Positions 33,136 to 42,596 of a stretch of DNA of 64,000 bases are shown piece by piece (positions within the stretch are counted from its first letter, which is position 1; each line of letters starts with the position of its first letter). The translations under genes were made by a program, and so were the position numbers. Source of the DNA: Ignavibacterium sp037440165 (lineage in GTDB: Bacteria > Bacteroidota > Ignavibacteria > Ignavibacteriales > Ignavibacteriaceae); contig NZ_JBBIUQ010000017.1 in assembly GCF_037440165.1 (NCBI RefSeq), positions 1 through 64,000 on the forward strand. The letters run 5' to 3'. The notes beneath the pieces are model-generated. The model ran no database searches, had not been told where the DNA came from, and saw only the letters and a program-made list of their open reading frames with translations.

Positions 33136-33330
33136 TCAGTGATTTGCAGATGGAATTCTATCAGCACCATCAAGCTTACCAACAAGCTTTTGAGGTGAGT
33201 GAATCAGAATTGGTAAACATCTTGAACAAATAAATTCTTTTCTGCCTGCAAAGTTTAAGTTAACTAATGGTATTTCATTTTCAGATACATTACAGTTTAA
33301 GCAGTGTTTGATTTCATTTGATTGAGTCAT
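33136..33330 (-). CDS. Small zinc-ribbon-like protein, 64 aa
   Basis: Two Cys pairs, HCLNCN near residue 9 and CSRCLP near residue 35, make a four-Cys zinc-ribbon-like motif. The C-terminal half (PQKLVGKLDGADRIPSANH) is polar. The start is preceded by GGAG. The function is unknown; the size and Cys pattern suit a small nucleic-acid or protein-binding ribbon. It ends 9 bp from the downstream palindrome of the ATPase module, on the opposite strand, so it may mark the original sequence next to the inserted module. Confidence 0.65.
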   Translation of the reverse strand: MTQSNEIKHCLNCNVSENEIPLVNLNFAGRKEFICSRCLPILIHSPQKLVGKLDGADRIPSANH

Positions 33331-33455
33331 ATTTCTCCTGATTTTTATTTAAAGATTCTTTTCAAATTTACCAATTAAACCACTTCTAATAAATGCCTTC
33401 CAATAGGCAACATTAGTTTGATTTGATTTTTACTCCCAAATATCAATGATCTTTT

Positions 33456-34838
33456 TTACAAATTAAAGTACATCTTATACTCAAACGGATGCGGCATCGT
33501 ACCGATTGAATGAATTTCTTCTTTCTTTACTTTTATCCATTGCTGCAATAATTCATCCGTAAAAATATTTCCGCGTTTTAAGAATTCATTATCAATTTCG
33601 AGTGCATCTAAAGCTTCTGCAAGATTACGAGGAAGAAAATGTATTTTATGCACATCATCTCCTTCAAGAAAATTTTTATCATACGGACCAAAACCTTCTT
33701 TTCTTGGATCAATTTTATTAACAACACCATCAATTCCTGCTAGAAGCATTCCTACTAAACATAAATACGGATTTGCAGTTGCATCAGGTGGACGATATTC
33801 AAATCTTGTTTCCCGTGGATTGCTTACATATTTCGGAATTCTAATTGCACCAGCTCGATTTCCCATTCCGTAAGTTAATGCAACCGGGGCTTCAAAACCG
33901 GGAACAAGTCTTTTGTATGAATTTGTAGAAGGATTTGTAAAAGCTGATAATGCTGGTGCATGTTTTAACATTCCTCCAATAAAATAAAGTCCAAGCTCAC
34001 TGAAATTTCCGTATTCACCTTTTTTATAAAAAATATTTTTCCCATTCTTTGTTATGTAGAAATGAAGATGCATTCCGTTGCCCGCCTGCTGATACATTGG
34101 CTTTGGCATGAATGTAATGTAAAGTCCTTTTTGTTTTGCGAAGTTGAATAATATGTATTTAGTTGTGATTATGTTATCAGCAGTTGTAAGCAAATCAGAA
34201 AAATAAGTTTCAATTTCCTGCTGACCTCGTTCTCCAACTTCGTGATGATGATATTTTACATTTATACCTTGAGCTTTCAGTAATTTACAAGCTTCATCTC
34301 TGAAATCATCATATTCATCAAATGGATTTGCAGCGTGATAAGCTTTTTTATAAAACTCTTCGGCGTGCTCAACTTTATAATAAGAAGATGCTGTGCGAGT
34401 GTCATATTCAACATTCGAGAAAATATAAAATTCAAACTCCGGACCCCACCATGACTTATCTGCACCAGTGATTTCTTTAAGCAGGCTTTCTGCTTTCTTT
34501 GCTAAAAACCTTCCATCTTGATTAAACGGAGTTCTTTTTTCATCAGTTAAAATTATGTGTGAATAAAAACTAAGAGTTGGAGCATCCCGAAAAGGATCAA
34601 GTTTTGCGGTATCCAAATCCGGGACAAGAATCAAATCACTGTTTTCAACCTTTTTGAAACCATAGCTTGAACCATCGAAGCCAACACCTTCATTTACAAG
34701 TCTCTCGAGAATATTTTCATAATAAGGTAGTGAGATGTGATGAAGTCGTCCAGTTAAATCATTTGCTTTAAGATCAATAAACTCTATTTTATTTTTTTTA
34801 ATTATCTCTTTAATTGACTGAAGTTGTTTTTTGTTCAT
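33456..34838 (-). CDS. Second glutamine synthetase type I paralogue
   Basis: This 460-aa GSI-fold enzyme is clearly diverged from the copy at 7145-8578. It keeps DGSS near residue 55, PEFEFYIF, the Glu ligand in GERGQQEIE, and the His-site GNGMHLHFYI (GSGMHVH in the first copy). RLVPGFEAPVALTYG and GNRAGAIRIP are also retained. The adenylylation loop YDMPPEE of the first copy is replaced by an acidic GPYDKNFLEGDD stretch, so regulation probably differs. It could be a second glutamine synthetase or a gamma-glutamyl ligase with another amine substrate. No regulator is adjacent; enolase is the upstream neighbour. Confidence 0.85.
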   Translation of the reverse strand: MNKKQLQSIKEIIKKNKIEFIDLKANDLTGRLHHISLPYYENILERLVNEGVGFDGSSYGFKKVENSDLILVPDLDTAKLDPFRDAPTLSFYSHIILTDEKRTPFNQDGRFLAKKAESLLKEITGADKSWWGPEFEFYIFSNVEYDTRTASSYYKVEHAEEFYKKAYHAANPFDEYDDFRDEACKLLKAQGINVKYHHHEVGERGQQEIETYFSDLLTTADNIITTKYILFNFAKQKGLYITFMPKPMYQQAGNGMHLHFYITKNGKNIFYKKGEYGNFSELGLYFIGGMLKHAPALSAFTNPSTNSYKRLVPGFEAPVALTYGMGNRAGAIRIPKYVSNPRETRFEYRPPDATANPYLCLVGMLLAGIDGVVNKIDPRKEGFGPYDKNFLEGDDVHKIHFLPRNLAEALDALEIDNEFLKRGNIFTDELLQQWIKVKKEEIHSIGTMPHPFEYKMYFNL

Positions 34839-34867
34839 AGATGCACCTGAAAATTTTGTGTAATGAC

Positions 34868-34895
34868 AAAAATGCCCGACTTAGAATAGTCGGGC
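34868..34895 (-). terminator. Rho-independent terminator of enolase gene
   Basis: On the minus strand, GCCCGACT-ATTCTA-AGTCGGGC (34895-34874) forms an 8-bp perfect GC-rich stem followed by ATTTTTG. It begins 10 bp past the enolase stop codon and before the second glutamine synthetase gene, so it should end the eno transcript. Confidence 0.85.
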
Positions 34896-34905
34896 TTAAA
34901 ATAAA

Positions 34906-36201
34906 TTAACCGTTGTAATTCAAAGCAGAGATACCGGGGAAAACTGCAGTAGTATCAAGCTCTTCTTCTATTCTGAGAAGTTGATTATACTTTGCAATTC
35001 TGTCTGTTCTTGAAGCAGAACCTGTTTTTATTTGTCCGGCATTTGTTGCAACTGCTATATCGGCAATTGTTGTATCTTCAGTTTCACCGCTTCTGTGGCT
35101 TATTACACTTGTGTAACCATTAATTTTCGCAAGCTCAATTGCGTCAAGAGTTTCAGTAAGCGTTCCGATTTGATTTACTTTGATAAGAATTGAATTAGCT
35201 ACTCCAAGCTCAATACCTTTTGCTAATCTATCTGTATTTGTAACGAACAAATCATCACCTACGAGTTGAATTTTGTTGCCGATTTTGTCGGTTAATAGTT
35301 TCCATCCATCCCAATCATCTTCAGCCATTCCATCTTCAATTGAAACGATTGGATATTTGTTAGCCCAATCAACCCAGTAGTCAACCATCTTTTCGATTGG
35401 AATAATTTTATCCGGTGCTGATTTGAAAAGATGATAAGCATTTTTTTCTTTAATAAAGAATTCACTTGCGGCAGGATCGAGAGCGATTGCGATTTCATCT
35501 CCAACTTTATAACCAGTTTTATTTATAGCTTCGAGAATAACTTCAATTGCTTCTTCATTTGATCTTAAATTAGGCGCAAATCCACCTTCGTCGCCGACAG
35601 CAGTGTTATAACCTTTTGCTTTCAATACCGATTTAAGAGCATGAAAAGTTTCAGCACCCATTCTTAATGCTTCAGCAAAATTAGGTGCGCCAACCGGCAT
35701 TACCATAAATTCCTGAAAGTCAACATTATTATCAGCGTGTTTACCGCCATTAAGAATATTCATCATCGGGACAGGAAGTGTTTTTGCATTCACGCCACCG
35801 AAATATTTATAAAGCGGCAAACCGAAAAACTCAGCAGAAGCTTTTGCACAAGCAAGTGAAACACCAAGCATTGCATTTGCACCAAGATTAGATTTGTTTT
35901 CGGTGCCGTCTAATGTTATTAACAAATTATCAATTGCAACCTGATCGGTTGCATCAAAATCTATAAGTTCTTCTGCAATTTTTTCATTAACATTTTCAAC
36001 TGCTTTAAGAACACCTTTTCCATTGTATCTGGATTTATCACCATCACGAAGTTCAACTGCTTCATGTTCTCCTGTTGATGCGCCACTTGGAACTGCAGCA
36101 CGGCCCACTACTCCGTTTTCAAGTGCAACTTCAACTTCAATTGTTGGATTACCGCGGGAATCAAGTATTTCTCTTGCCCATACATCTATAATGTTTGCCA
36201 T
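34906..36201 (-). CDS. eno: Enolase (phosphopyruvate hydratase)
   Basis: This glycolytic enzyme converts 2-phosphoglycerate to phosphoenolpyruvate. The N-terminus (AREILDSRGNPTIEVEV) and the GASTGEHEA substrate loop are present. The catalytic Glu region VGDEGGFAPNL, metal ligands in SIEDGMAEDDWDGW and VGDDLFVTN, and the signature ILIKVNQIGTLTET near residue 338 complete the set. The 431-aa length is normal. A GGAG ribosome site precedes the ATG. A clear intrinsic terminator follows, so the gene is probably monocistronic. Confidence 0.96.
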   Translation of the reverse strand: MANIIDVWAREILDSRGNPTIEVEVALENGVVGRAAVPSGASTGEHEAVELRDGDKSRYNGKGVLKAVENVNEKIAEELIDFDATDQVAIDNLLITLDGTENKSNLGANAMLGVSLACAKASAEFFGLPLYKYFGGVNAKTLPVPMMNILNGGKHADNNVDFQEFMVMPVGAPNFAEALRMGAETFHALKSVLKAKGYNTAVGDEGGFAPNLRSNEEAIEVILEAINKTGYKVGDEIAIALDPAASEFFIKEKNAYHLFKSAPDKIIPIEKMVDYWVDWANKYPIVSIEDGMAEDDWDGWKLLTDKIGNKIQLVGDDLFVTNTDRLAKGIELGVANSILIKVNQIGTLTETLDAIELAKINGYTSVISHRSGETEDTTIADIAVATNAGQIKTGSASRTDRIAKYNQLLRIEEELDTTAVFPGISALNYNG

Positions 36202-36325
36202 TTTGCTACTCCTGTTACTGATTTAATGAATTTCAAAATTTATTGCTCCAAAATTACCTAAAGTATAATAAGGATAGAAATTCATTTTACAGGTTTAAGT
36301 GCTATCAAGCACAGTTGAGAATGAA

Positions 36326-37522
36326 TCACATACTGTAACTCTGTGGAAAGATCTTTGCTAATCGTTTAATAAGATTATCTACAAGCTTAGTAATTGCTGA
36401 TTGTTCCTGATTGGAATACTTTTCGCAATAACTTTTAATTGCATAAGAAATTCCAACATCCTTTTTCTGCTCAAGACTTATGTAGTATTTATGAGCCATA
36501 ATATCCACATATAATTTCAGAGAATTTGTTTTAGGAAATAAATCAAAAATCTTAAAATCATTAAACTCGTTTATAGTGGGTTCGTAAATATTCTTTATCC
36601 AGTCTTCTGCAGCTGTTTTAATATCAATTTCTTTTTTTGCATTTTCACTCATATACCATTTGTGCTCTTCTATCTGCTTTATAATAGAATCGATAGAATT
36701 CTGGTCGGTTATTTTGTAGAAATGTTTCTTTACTTTTAATCCAGTAGTTTCTTCAAACTGGTTAGTTTTCTGAAGTAATGAAAAGTGTTTTAAATAACTT
36801 TCAACGAAGTATTTTTTGTCATCTTCAGGCGAATAGAGGAAATCTTTATCGCTCAAGGTTAGTATGATTTCATCAATTGAATTTTTAAAACTATCAAAAT
36901 CAATTCTCTTTTGTTCATCAGAAATATTTTTCAGAAAACTAACTGTTTCAGCATCAGCAAGAAAAGCTTTCAGCTCCGTTGATGCTCTTCCGTTTTCATC
37001 TTTTATTTTGATGAACTTCACAAGAATATTTGACAATGAAGCATCACCCCAAAAAATATTATTGAAATGGAGATTTGCTAAAAGTTCGGCTGAGGCTTCA
37101 AAAATTAATTTTCTGTTTTGTTTGTTAAAGTCCCATCCAAAAAGTATTGAGTGGGGAATTGACTTTTCTTCAAGAATAGTAATCAGAAATGCAAGCACAT
37201 TATCAGGATCAGAGTCTTTCATAAATAAATTTTGCTTGTAGAAAATATACCCTACTGGTATTAACGCATGAATTCCATTCTGTAAAAGCCGAATTAGAGA
37301 TTCATTCTCAAAGTAAGCATTTATTGGATTAGTTTGTTTGATTGCAAAAGAAAAACTTTTTGTGCGAATAAATCTTACTGTGTGTTTTGATATCCCTTTT
37401 CTGATTTCAAGAAAATTAATTTGCTTAGAATTCCATTGCTCGAGTGGTTTGTCCCACGACAGATCTATAAGCTCCTGATAGTACTCGGGCAAAATATTGA
37501 TTACAAGATTTTTCTTATTCAT
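36326..37522 (-). CDS. DUF4032/kinase-like-fold protein
   Basis: This 398-aa soluble protein has an N-terminal half resembling lipopolysaccharide/RIO-type kinases: FAIKQTNP (possible ATP-site Lys, near residue 63), FWGDASLSNILV near 157 (catalytic-loop-like), and AFLADAETVSF near 180 (metal Asp-like). The C-terminal half fits DUF4032 (DLFPKTNSLKLYVDIMAHKYYIS). Whether it phosphorylates anything is unknown. It is monocistronic by appearance, between eno and the antiporter gene, with no operon partner. Confidence in the kinase-like fold is moderate and in the exact role low. Confidence 0.7.
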   Translation of the reverse strand: MNKKNLVINILPEYYQELIDLSWDKPLEQWNSKQINFLEIRKGISKHTVRFIRTKSFSFAIKQTNPINAYFENESLIRLLQNGIHALIPVGYIFYKQNLFMKDSDPDNVLAFLITILEEKSIPHSILFGWDFNKQNRKLIFEASAELLANLHFNNIFWGDASLSNILVKFIKIKDENGRASTELKAFLADAETVSFLKNISDEQKRIDFDSFKNSIDEIILTLSDKDFLYSPEDDKKYFVESYLKHFSLLQKTNQFEETTGLKVKKHFYKITDQNSIDSIIKQIEEHKWYMSENAKKEIDIKTAAEDWIKNIYEPTINEFNDFKIFDLFPKTNSLKLYVDIMAHKYYISLEQKKDVGISYAIKSYCEKYSNQEQSAITKLVDNLIKRLAKIFPQSYSM

Positions 37523-37697
37523 TCCTACATTGTGTGTTGTTCATAATTCCTGTGCAATATATTCAAATCGCAACAATTATTGTTTGATTTAAAGTTAAAT
37601 TAGTATAAAGAATGAATTAAGTTTTCACCAAATGTGGTAATGATGCAATTGTTTTTTACTTGGATTATTTTTAAGAATAATATTCTGAAGAGTTGCG

Positions 37698-39827
37698 GTG
37701 CATAATGAGATTTTAATATTATTATTGCAATTATTCCTGCTTCTGACTTTAGCAAAACTAATGGCTGAATTAGCCCAGAGATTAAATTTGCCAATAGTTG
37801 TTGGTGAGATATTTGCGGGAATAATTATTGGCCCATCATTACTGGGTTCTTTTCAATTCTACCAAAATTATTTCCAGTTAAACTTTGATCAAAAAAATTA
37901 CCTAGATGTTTTTACATTGCTCGGTTCAATGCTATTACTTTTCATCGCCGGATTTCATTCAGATATTAAAATAATTAAACATTATTCCAGAAAAGCTCTT
38001 CTTATTTCTTTTGTTTCATTCATTATTTCTTTTGGCTTTACACTTTTTATAATGATGGTAATTGCAGATAATTTTTTACCCGATGCAAAACTAAATTTGC
38101 TTACATTAATTTTCGTGGCAGCAACTTTAGCTATCTCAGCTATTTCAGTGTTGGCAAAAGTTTTAATTGATATGGATTTTATAAGAAGGGATTTTGGTCA
38201 GTTAGCTATTGCAATCGGTGTGATTGATGAAACCATTATATGGATTTCCATATCAGTAATATTGGGACTTGCAGCTGCTGCCGAATTCTCTATTCAAGCA
38301 GCATTTCTATCTACTATCAAAGTATTAGGATTTATTGTGATTAGTGTTACTGCTGGCAAATTTATAATAGAAAAGTTTGTTGAATTAACTCAGAGATTTT
38401 TAAGTCTAAAATTCAAATATCTAACTTTTATTTTCTTAACCATTTTCTTTTTCGGATTACTATCAAGCTTTTTGAATCTTGAACCGGTATTAGGGGCATT
38501 TATCGCAGGCTTAATTTTTGCACAAATCCCAAGTTTTTCAGACGACTCAATTGAAAAATTAGACAGTATAACTTTTTCATTTTTTGCACCTCTGTTTTTT
38601 GCAATTTCAGGTCTTAGAGTTGATATAAGAGATTTTGCCAATGTAAATTTTTTATCAGCCAGTTTGCTCATTCTGTTTTTCTCATCAGTTGGAAAGGCAT
38701 TGGGAGCTTATTTTAGTGCCAGGTTTGTAGCAAAATTTAATTACTGGTCTGCTATTAGTTTCAGCATTGGATTAAATACGAGAGGAACCATTCAGATAAT
38801 TATCGCATCGATTGGCTTAACTACAGGAATCATTTCTCAGGAAATATTCTCCCTGATAATTGTGATTTCAGTTCTAAGCTCTCTCACTGCACCTGTATTG
38901 ATGAAATTTTTTATCAAGAAAATTGAACCGACTGAAGAAGAATTATTGAGATTGAGAAGGGAGAATACAGTTCAGAAAAGCATTCTTTCAAAGTTAAATC
39001 GCGTATTAGTGCCTGTGCGATTAAGAAAAGATTTTAACATTTCCGATATAAAAAACATTGAAACGATACTTCTGGAAAAGATTAACAAAAAAAAGCAGTT
39101 ACAAGTAAGTTTACTAACTGTCGTTAATGAACAGGAAAAGGTCATCTCTGAAAGGTTCTTGGAAAATCTTCAGGCAAAACTTGAAACCTTAAAAGTTAAT
39201 AAAAAGGTATTAATTTCCGATAAACCATTAGAATCAATACTCGATGAATTAAGTAAAGGTTATGATTTGCTTGTTGTAGGTGCAACCGAAAAAACAGATT
39301 CTGGCGATTCAGTAATCAATCCATTTGTTGATAATCTTATAAGAATGGCTCCGTGTCAATCACTAATAATTCATAGCCCATCAAAACATCCAAAAAAGAA
39401 ATTGAGCAAAATTCTTGTTCCGGTTGATGGTTCCTTAGCTTCAAAAAAAGCTGCTGAACTTGCTTTCTCTATTTCTGATGCCGAAAATGACGAAGTTCAT
39501 CTGCTTAGAGTTATTGAACAAAAGTCCGGAAGAAGTGAATTATTGGCAAATCAAAATCTAATTGAGCGACAATATGAATACGCAAAAGCAATTCTGGATT
39601 CTATAAAAAGTATTGGCGATTCATTTCAGATTAAAACTTTCAACAGAATTGAAATCGGAGAGTTTCCGGAAGAAGTAATTCTTAGAGCTGCAAGTGAATA
39701 TGATTTCGATCTTGTTGTTCTTGGAACAGAATTAAAACCTGGCACTGATAAACTTTATCTTGGTCCTCGCGTTGAAAGAATATTAGATGGTTGCACTTGC
39801 CCTGTTGCTGTATTTAACTCCCAGTAA
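37698..39827 (+). CDS. CPA2-type cation:proton antiporter fused to universal stress (UspA) domains
   Basis: This 709-aa inner-membrane exchanger has about 12 membrane helices in residues 1-410. They include the N-terminal LPIVVGEIFAGIIIGPSLLG and an acidic ion site in the fifth or sixth helix (AIGVIDETIIW). The cytoplasmic tail carries two UspA domains. The second (about 570-709) has VPVDGSLASKKAAELAF and ATP-loop-like VVLGTELKPG...RVERILDGCTCPVAVF; the first is degenerate. It begins with GTG (no in-frame ATG before residue 22). The fusion suggests nucleotide or stress control of Na+ or K+/H+ exchange. Confidence 0.9.
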   Translation: MHNEILILLLQLFLLLTLAKLMAELAQRLNLPIVVGEIFAGIIIGPSLLGSFQFYQNYFQLNFDQKNYLDVFTLLGSMLLLFIAGFHSDIKIIKHYSRKALLISFVSFIISFGFTLFIMMVIADNFLPDAKLNLLTLIFVAATLAISAISVLAKVLIDMDFIRRDFGQLAIAIGVIDETIIWISISVILGLAAAAEFSIQAAFLSTIKVLGFIVISVTAGKFIIEKFVELTQRFLSLKFKYLTFIFLTIFFFGLLSSFLNLEPVLGAFIAGLIFAQIPSFSDDSIEKLDSITFSFFAPLFFAISGLRVDIRDFANVNFLSASLLILFFSSVGKALGAYFSARFVAKFNYWSAISFSIGLNTRGTIQIIIASIGLTTGIISQEIFSLIIVISVLSSLTAPVLMKFFIKKIEPTEEELLRLRRENTVQKSILSKLNRVLVPVRLRKDFNISDIKNIETILLEKINKKKQLQVSLLTVVNEQEKVISERFLENLQAKLETLKVNKKVLISDKPLESILDELSKGYDLLVVGATEKTDSGDSVINPFVDNLIRMAPCQSLIIHSPSKHPKKKLSKILVPVDGSLASKKAAELAFSISDAENDEVHLLRVIEQKSGRSELLANQNLIERQYEYAKAILDSIKSIGDSFQIKTFNRIEIGEFPEEVILRAASEYDFDLVVLGTELKPGTDKLYLGPRVERILDGCTCPVAVFNSQ

Positions 39828-39893
39828 TACCAACTGAAACTTAAAAAGTTTTTTCTCATCAAACTCCACAGGTAATTCAAAGGAGTTGTAATT

Positions 39894-40199
39894 ATGTCAA
39901 TTAAGGAAATCATTACAGCTACAAACGAAAATCCTGTGGTAATTTTGCAAAAAGATGAGCTTGATATTTTATTGGCATGCTCAACCATAATTAAAGAAGT
40001 TGACACTTGTTTGGCTGATTTTATCCGGATTTTCAAGTACAATAATGACAATTTTGTTCAGGAAATTTCTGATAAAAACGAAATTCTCCTCAGAAAAATG
40101 AATTCTATTGAAGATGCAGATAAGTTTGTTAAAGAACGTCTTGATTTTTATGACAGGAAATGGGATGGCTGCGGCTGCAAAATAAATTATTATGAATGA
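39894..40199 (+). CDS. Conserved hypothetical protein, 101 aa, with C-terminal CGC
   Basis: I do not recognise this family. The protein is soluble and mostly helical with a conserved-looking end WDGCGCKINYYE; the CxC pair might bind metal. An AAGGAG ribosome site precedes the ATG, which supports expression. It follows the antiporter gene by 66 bp and overlaps the 3' end of mobA on the other strand by 10 bp. Confidence 0.6.
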   Translation: MSIKEIITATNENPVVILQKDELDILLACSTIIKEVDTCLADFIRIFKYNNDNFVQEISDKNEILLRKMNSIEDADKFVKERLDFYDRKWDGCGCKINYYE

Positions 40200-40795
40200 A
40201 ATAACTTTTGAATTTGGTTGTAATCCTCCGGCTTGTTTACATTAAAAAATAATTCATCTTTGTAGAAGGGTAATTTCTCCGGATGAATGATTTCCGCATC
40301 AACATTTTTCAGAAATTGATGGATTGATTTATCATTCATTTCATTCTGAGTGAGAAACTTTTCAACCTCGCTATAAATTTCTATTGAATAAACGCCAACT
40401 AATGGCTGATGATATCCGGCCGCTTCACAGAAAATAATTTGCTTTTCACTTTTGTATTCAACTAAATATTGAATCATTTCTCTTCTCATCAAGGGAACAT
40501 CGCACGAAAGAACGAAAATTTTTTCTGTTGTTGAATGAGTTAGTGCTGAATGAATCCCCGCAAGCGGACCTTTCCATTTATAAATATCTTCATATAGTGG
40601 AAGGTTAAGAAATTTATATTCTTCTGGTGTGTTTGTTATGATTATCAATTTACTGAAAATTGATTTCATCAGCTCAGCAATACGCTCTATGATTGTCTGG
40701 TCTCCTAACTTTAAAAATGATTTATCCGTTCCCATTCGAGAGCTTTTTCCGCCAGCAAGAATTACTCCGGTGATATCAGAATAAATTTGATTCAA
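40190..40795 (-). CDS. mobA: Molybdenum cofactor guanylyltransferase
   Basis: MobA attaches GMP from GTP to molybdopterin, giving the MGD cofactor. The nucleotidyltransferase signature GVILAGGKSSRMGTDKSFL lies near residues 10-28, and WKGPLAGIHSAL and VLSCDVPLMRREM (metal-binding Asp) follow. The 201-aa length is normal. No other molybdenum cofactor genes or molybdoenzymes are nearby, but the gene implies the cell has DMSO-reductase-family enzymes. It lies just downstream of a porin gene on the same strand. Confidence 0.9.
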   Translation of the reverse strand: MNQIYSDITGVILAGGKSSRMGTDKSFLKLGDQTIIERIAELMKSIFSKLIIITNTPEEYKFLNLPLYEDIYKWKGPLAGIHSALTHSTTEKIFVLSCDVPLMRREMIQYLVEYKSEKQIIFCEAAGYHQPLVGVYSIEIYSEVEKFLTQNEMNDKSIHQFLKNVDAEIIHPEKLPFYKDELFFNVNKPEDYNQIQKLFHS

Positions 40796-40826
40796 CTCAA
40801 CTTCAAGAATTATTTCTGAGCTTTAT

Positions 40827-41915
40827 TTATAAAAATGTATAAAAAAATGTTATTCTCGGTGTAACTGATGCATCAATACTTCTTCCGTTCGGAATTGATT
40901 CATAGGTTTCAATTATAACATTCGGACTGATTGTTACTTTATTATCTGGTTTATAATTTAAGCCGAATATGAACCAATTACGTGAATCACCTTTTGAATC
41001 GGAATCTGTGTTTGGATCGTAGTAATCGAATCTTCCTACTGCAGCGAATTCTTTCGAGAAATTATAAGAAGCAAAAGCTGAGAGACCAATTCCTTTGCGA
41101 TCTTTTAGTTCGCCATTATTTATTGTTCCGTTTTGTCTTGAATTAAGGAATCCTTCAACTCCAGCTGAGTAAGAGCCTCTTTCCTGATAACCCAGAAACA
41201 CAGCGTAAGTTAAATCATTGTTGGTAACCGTGGCCGGAGGATTTGATGTACTTGCTGGGTCATTAATCTCTGGACGAGTTCTTAAGTCTGCATAAAGTGT
41301 AGCTGTGAATTGTTTAATTGGGCTGTATTGAATATGAGCATAAAATCTTTTGTATTTATCTGTTTCAGGTCTGGTACCACTTCCATTACCAATCACTAAC
41401 CAATATTTGAAAAGACCTTCTGAATCAATTCTTCCTCTCAATGCTATTGCCAAATCCCTTGTTGCGACTACACCCCTTAAGTCCAGAATTGTTTTTTCAA
41501 GAAATCTGTTGTCCCAAACTCCTTCGGATGCTTCAAACGCGGGAGTTGGCTGAATACCGAAAATAAAGTCACTTCCCTTGAAAATATTCTTCCATTGCAG
41601 ATAAGCATCTTTTACAAAGACACCTATTTTACCATCGCTTGTGTTTGCTGCCTGATCTGCTTCAAGGCGAAATCGAGTTGTGAAGGATTCTGAAATATCA
41701 TAATCATAAGTGAAATTAATGCGGCGAAGTTGAACTCCATTAAAATCCTTTTTACCGCCGTTTACCACATTAGCAAATGAAGAAAGTCCTGTATCTCTTG
41801 AAACATTATAAAAATAATCTCCGAACATCAAACCCGAAATTCTTCCCCTATTTGTTGCTTCTTGTGCGAAAAGGGCGGCGTTTAGAAAGATAATAAATAG
41901 AAAAGTTTTTTTCAT
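40827..41915 (-). CDS. Outer-membrane porin-like beta-barrel
   Basis: This 362-aa product has a signal peptide (cut near AALFAQ, residue 17). The mature part alternates polar and hydrophobic beta-strands and ends in the aromatic TFFYTFL typical of BAM substrates. It resembles phosphate-selective OprO/P-like or DcaP-type porins (DFNGVQLRRINFTYDYDISE, PTPAFEASEGVWDNRFLEKT). Substrate is unknown. It is encoded 95 bp after the ars-type operon and 31 bp before mobA on the same strand. Confidence 0.75.
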   Translation of the reverse strand: MKKTFLFIIFLNAALFAQEATNRGRISGLMFGDYFYNVSRDTGLSSFANVVNGGKKDFNGVQLRRINFTYDYDISESFTTRFRLEADQAANTSDGKIGVFVKDAYLQWKNIFKGSDFIFGIQPTPAFEASEGVWDNRFLEKTILDLRGVVATRDLAIALRGRIDSEGLFKYWLVIGNGSGTRPETDKYKRFYAHIQYSPIKQFTATLYADLRTRPEINDPASTSNPPATVTNNDLTYAVFLGYQERGSYSAGVEGFLNSRQNGTINNGELKDRKGIGLSAFASYNFSKEFAAVGRFDYYDPNTDSDSKGDSRNWFIFGLNYKPDNKVTISPNVIIETYESIPNGRSIDASVTPRITFFYTFL

Positions 41916-42010
41916 ATTTAGAATAATGATTTATTTGACAATCAAATATATGAAAATAGAAATTGAAGAGACTATTTAAGAATAGATTAGCATTGAAGAT
42001 TATAGATTCG

Positions 42011-42250
42011 CTAGTTTTCTTTCAACCACTTTAATATTTGATCATCCTTATGAATAACTCCAAACCTTTTAACTTGTTCGTTAACAACTAATCCGGGAGT
42101 CATCATAATTCCATAATTCATCAACTCCTGAATATCCGTTACCTTTGCAACAACGGCATTAATGTTATTCTGAGAAACTATTTCTTTTACTTTTGCTTCA
42201 AGAGTCAAACACTTTTTACAGCCAGTACCAAGCACTTTGACGGTAACCAT
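42011..42250 (-). CDS. Small thioredoxin-like redox protein (Thioredoxin_3 type), copy 1
   Basis: This 79-aa minimal thioredoxin fold has a redox CxxC in GTGCKKCLTLE near residue 9 and the cis-Pro region MMTPGLVVNEQV. Small disulfide proteins of this type are commonly found in arsenic or permease operons of the same make-up as this region. A paralogue with GPGCANC lies at 43319-43567. Its start is 2 bp from the stop of the upstream gene, so it is co-translated with it. It may recycle an arsenate reductase or deliver reducing power to a transporter. Confidence 0.85.
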   Translation of the reverse strand: MVTVKVLGTGCKKCLTLEAKVKEIVSQNNINAVVAKVTDIQELMNYGIMMTPGLVVNEQVKRFGVIHKDDQILKWLKEN

Positions 42251-42252
42251 AT

Positions 42253-42564
42253 TTATTCTGGTTTATTTAATTTCATTAAAATTATTTTTCTTATTTCATC
42301 TTTGGTTGGAATTCCATTTGGGTAATATCGGCAAGCAAGGGAAGGTTCTGATGGAGCTGGCATTCCAAGCAAATCTTCTCTATCTATCAGCAATGTTGGA
42401 GAACCTCTGAATTTAACTTGCATTGCGGTTACTTGGTCTTCTATCAATATTTTTTCTAATTCAATTCTGTCTGCCAAGTCTTTGATTGCCTCAGAAATAC
42501 TATTCCACATTGTTATGTGATTCGGACAACCTTCAAAGTACTGGAATTCAAGTTTTAATTTCAT
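42253..42564 (-). CDS. Thioredoxin-fold protein of ars operons, 103 aa
   Basis: This small cytoplasmic protein has EFQYFEGCPNHITMW near residue 6, FRGSPTLLIDREDLLG near 53 and a late Cys in LACRYYPNG. The pattern (one early Cys before Pro, a cis-Pro, then a third motif Cys) is shared by thioredoxin-like proteins that accompany arsenic or mercury genes. It lacks the CxxC pair, so a simple disulfide reductase role is doubtful. It is placed between two redox genes in the same leftward operon. Confidence 0.65.
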   Translation of the reverse strand: MKLKLEFQYFEGCPNHITMWNSISEAIKDLADRIELEKILIEDQVTAMQVKFRGSPTLLIDREDLLGMPAPSEPSLACRYYPNGIPTKDEIRKIILMKLNKPE

Positions 42565-42596
42565 TTGACTTTTCCTTTTTCTGTGTTTCCCTGTGA

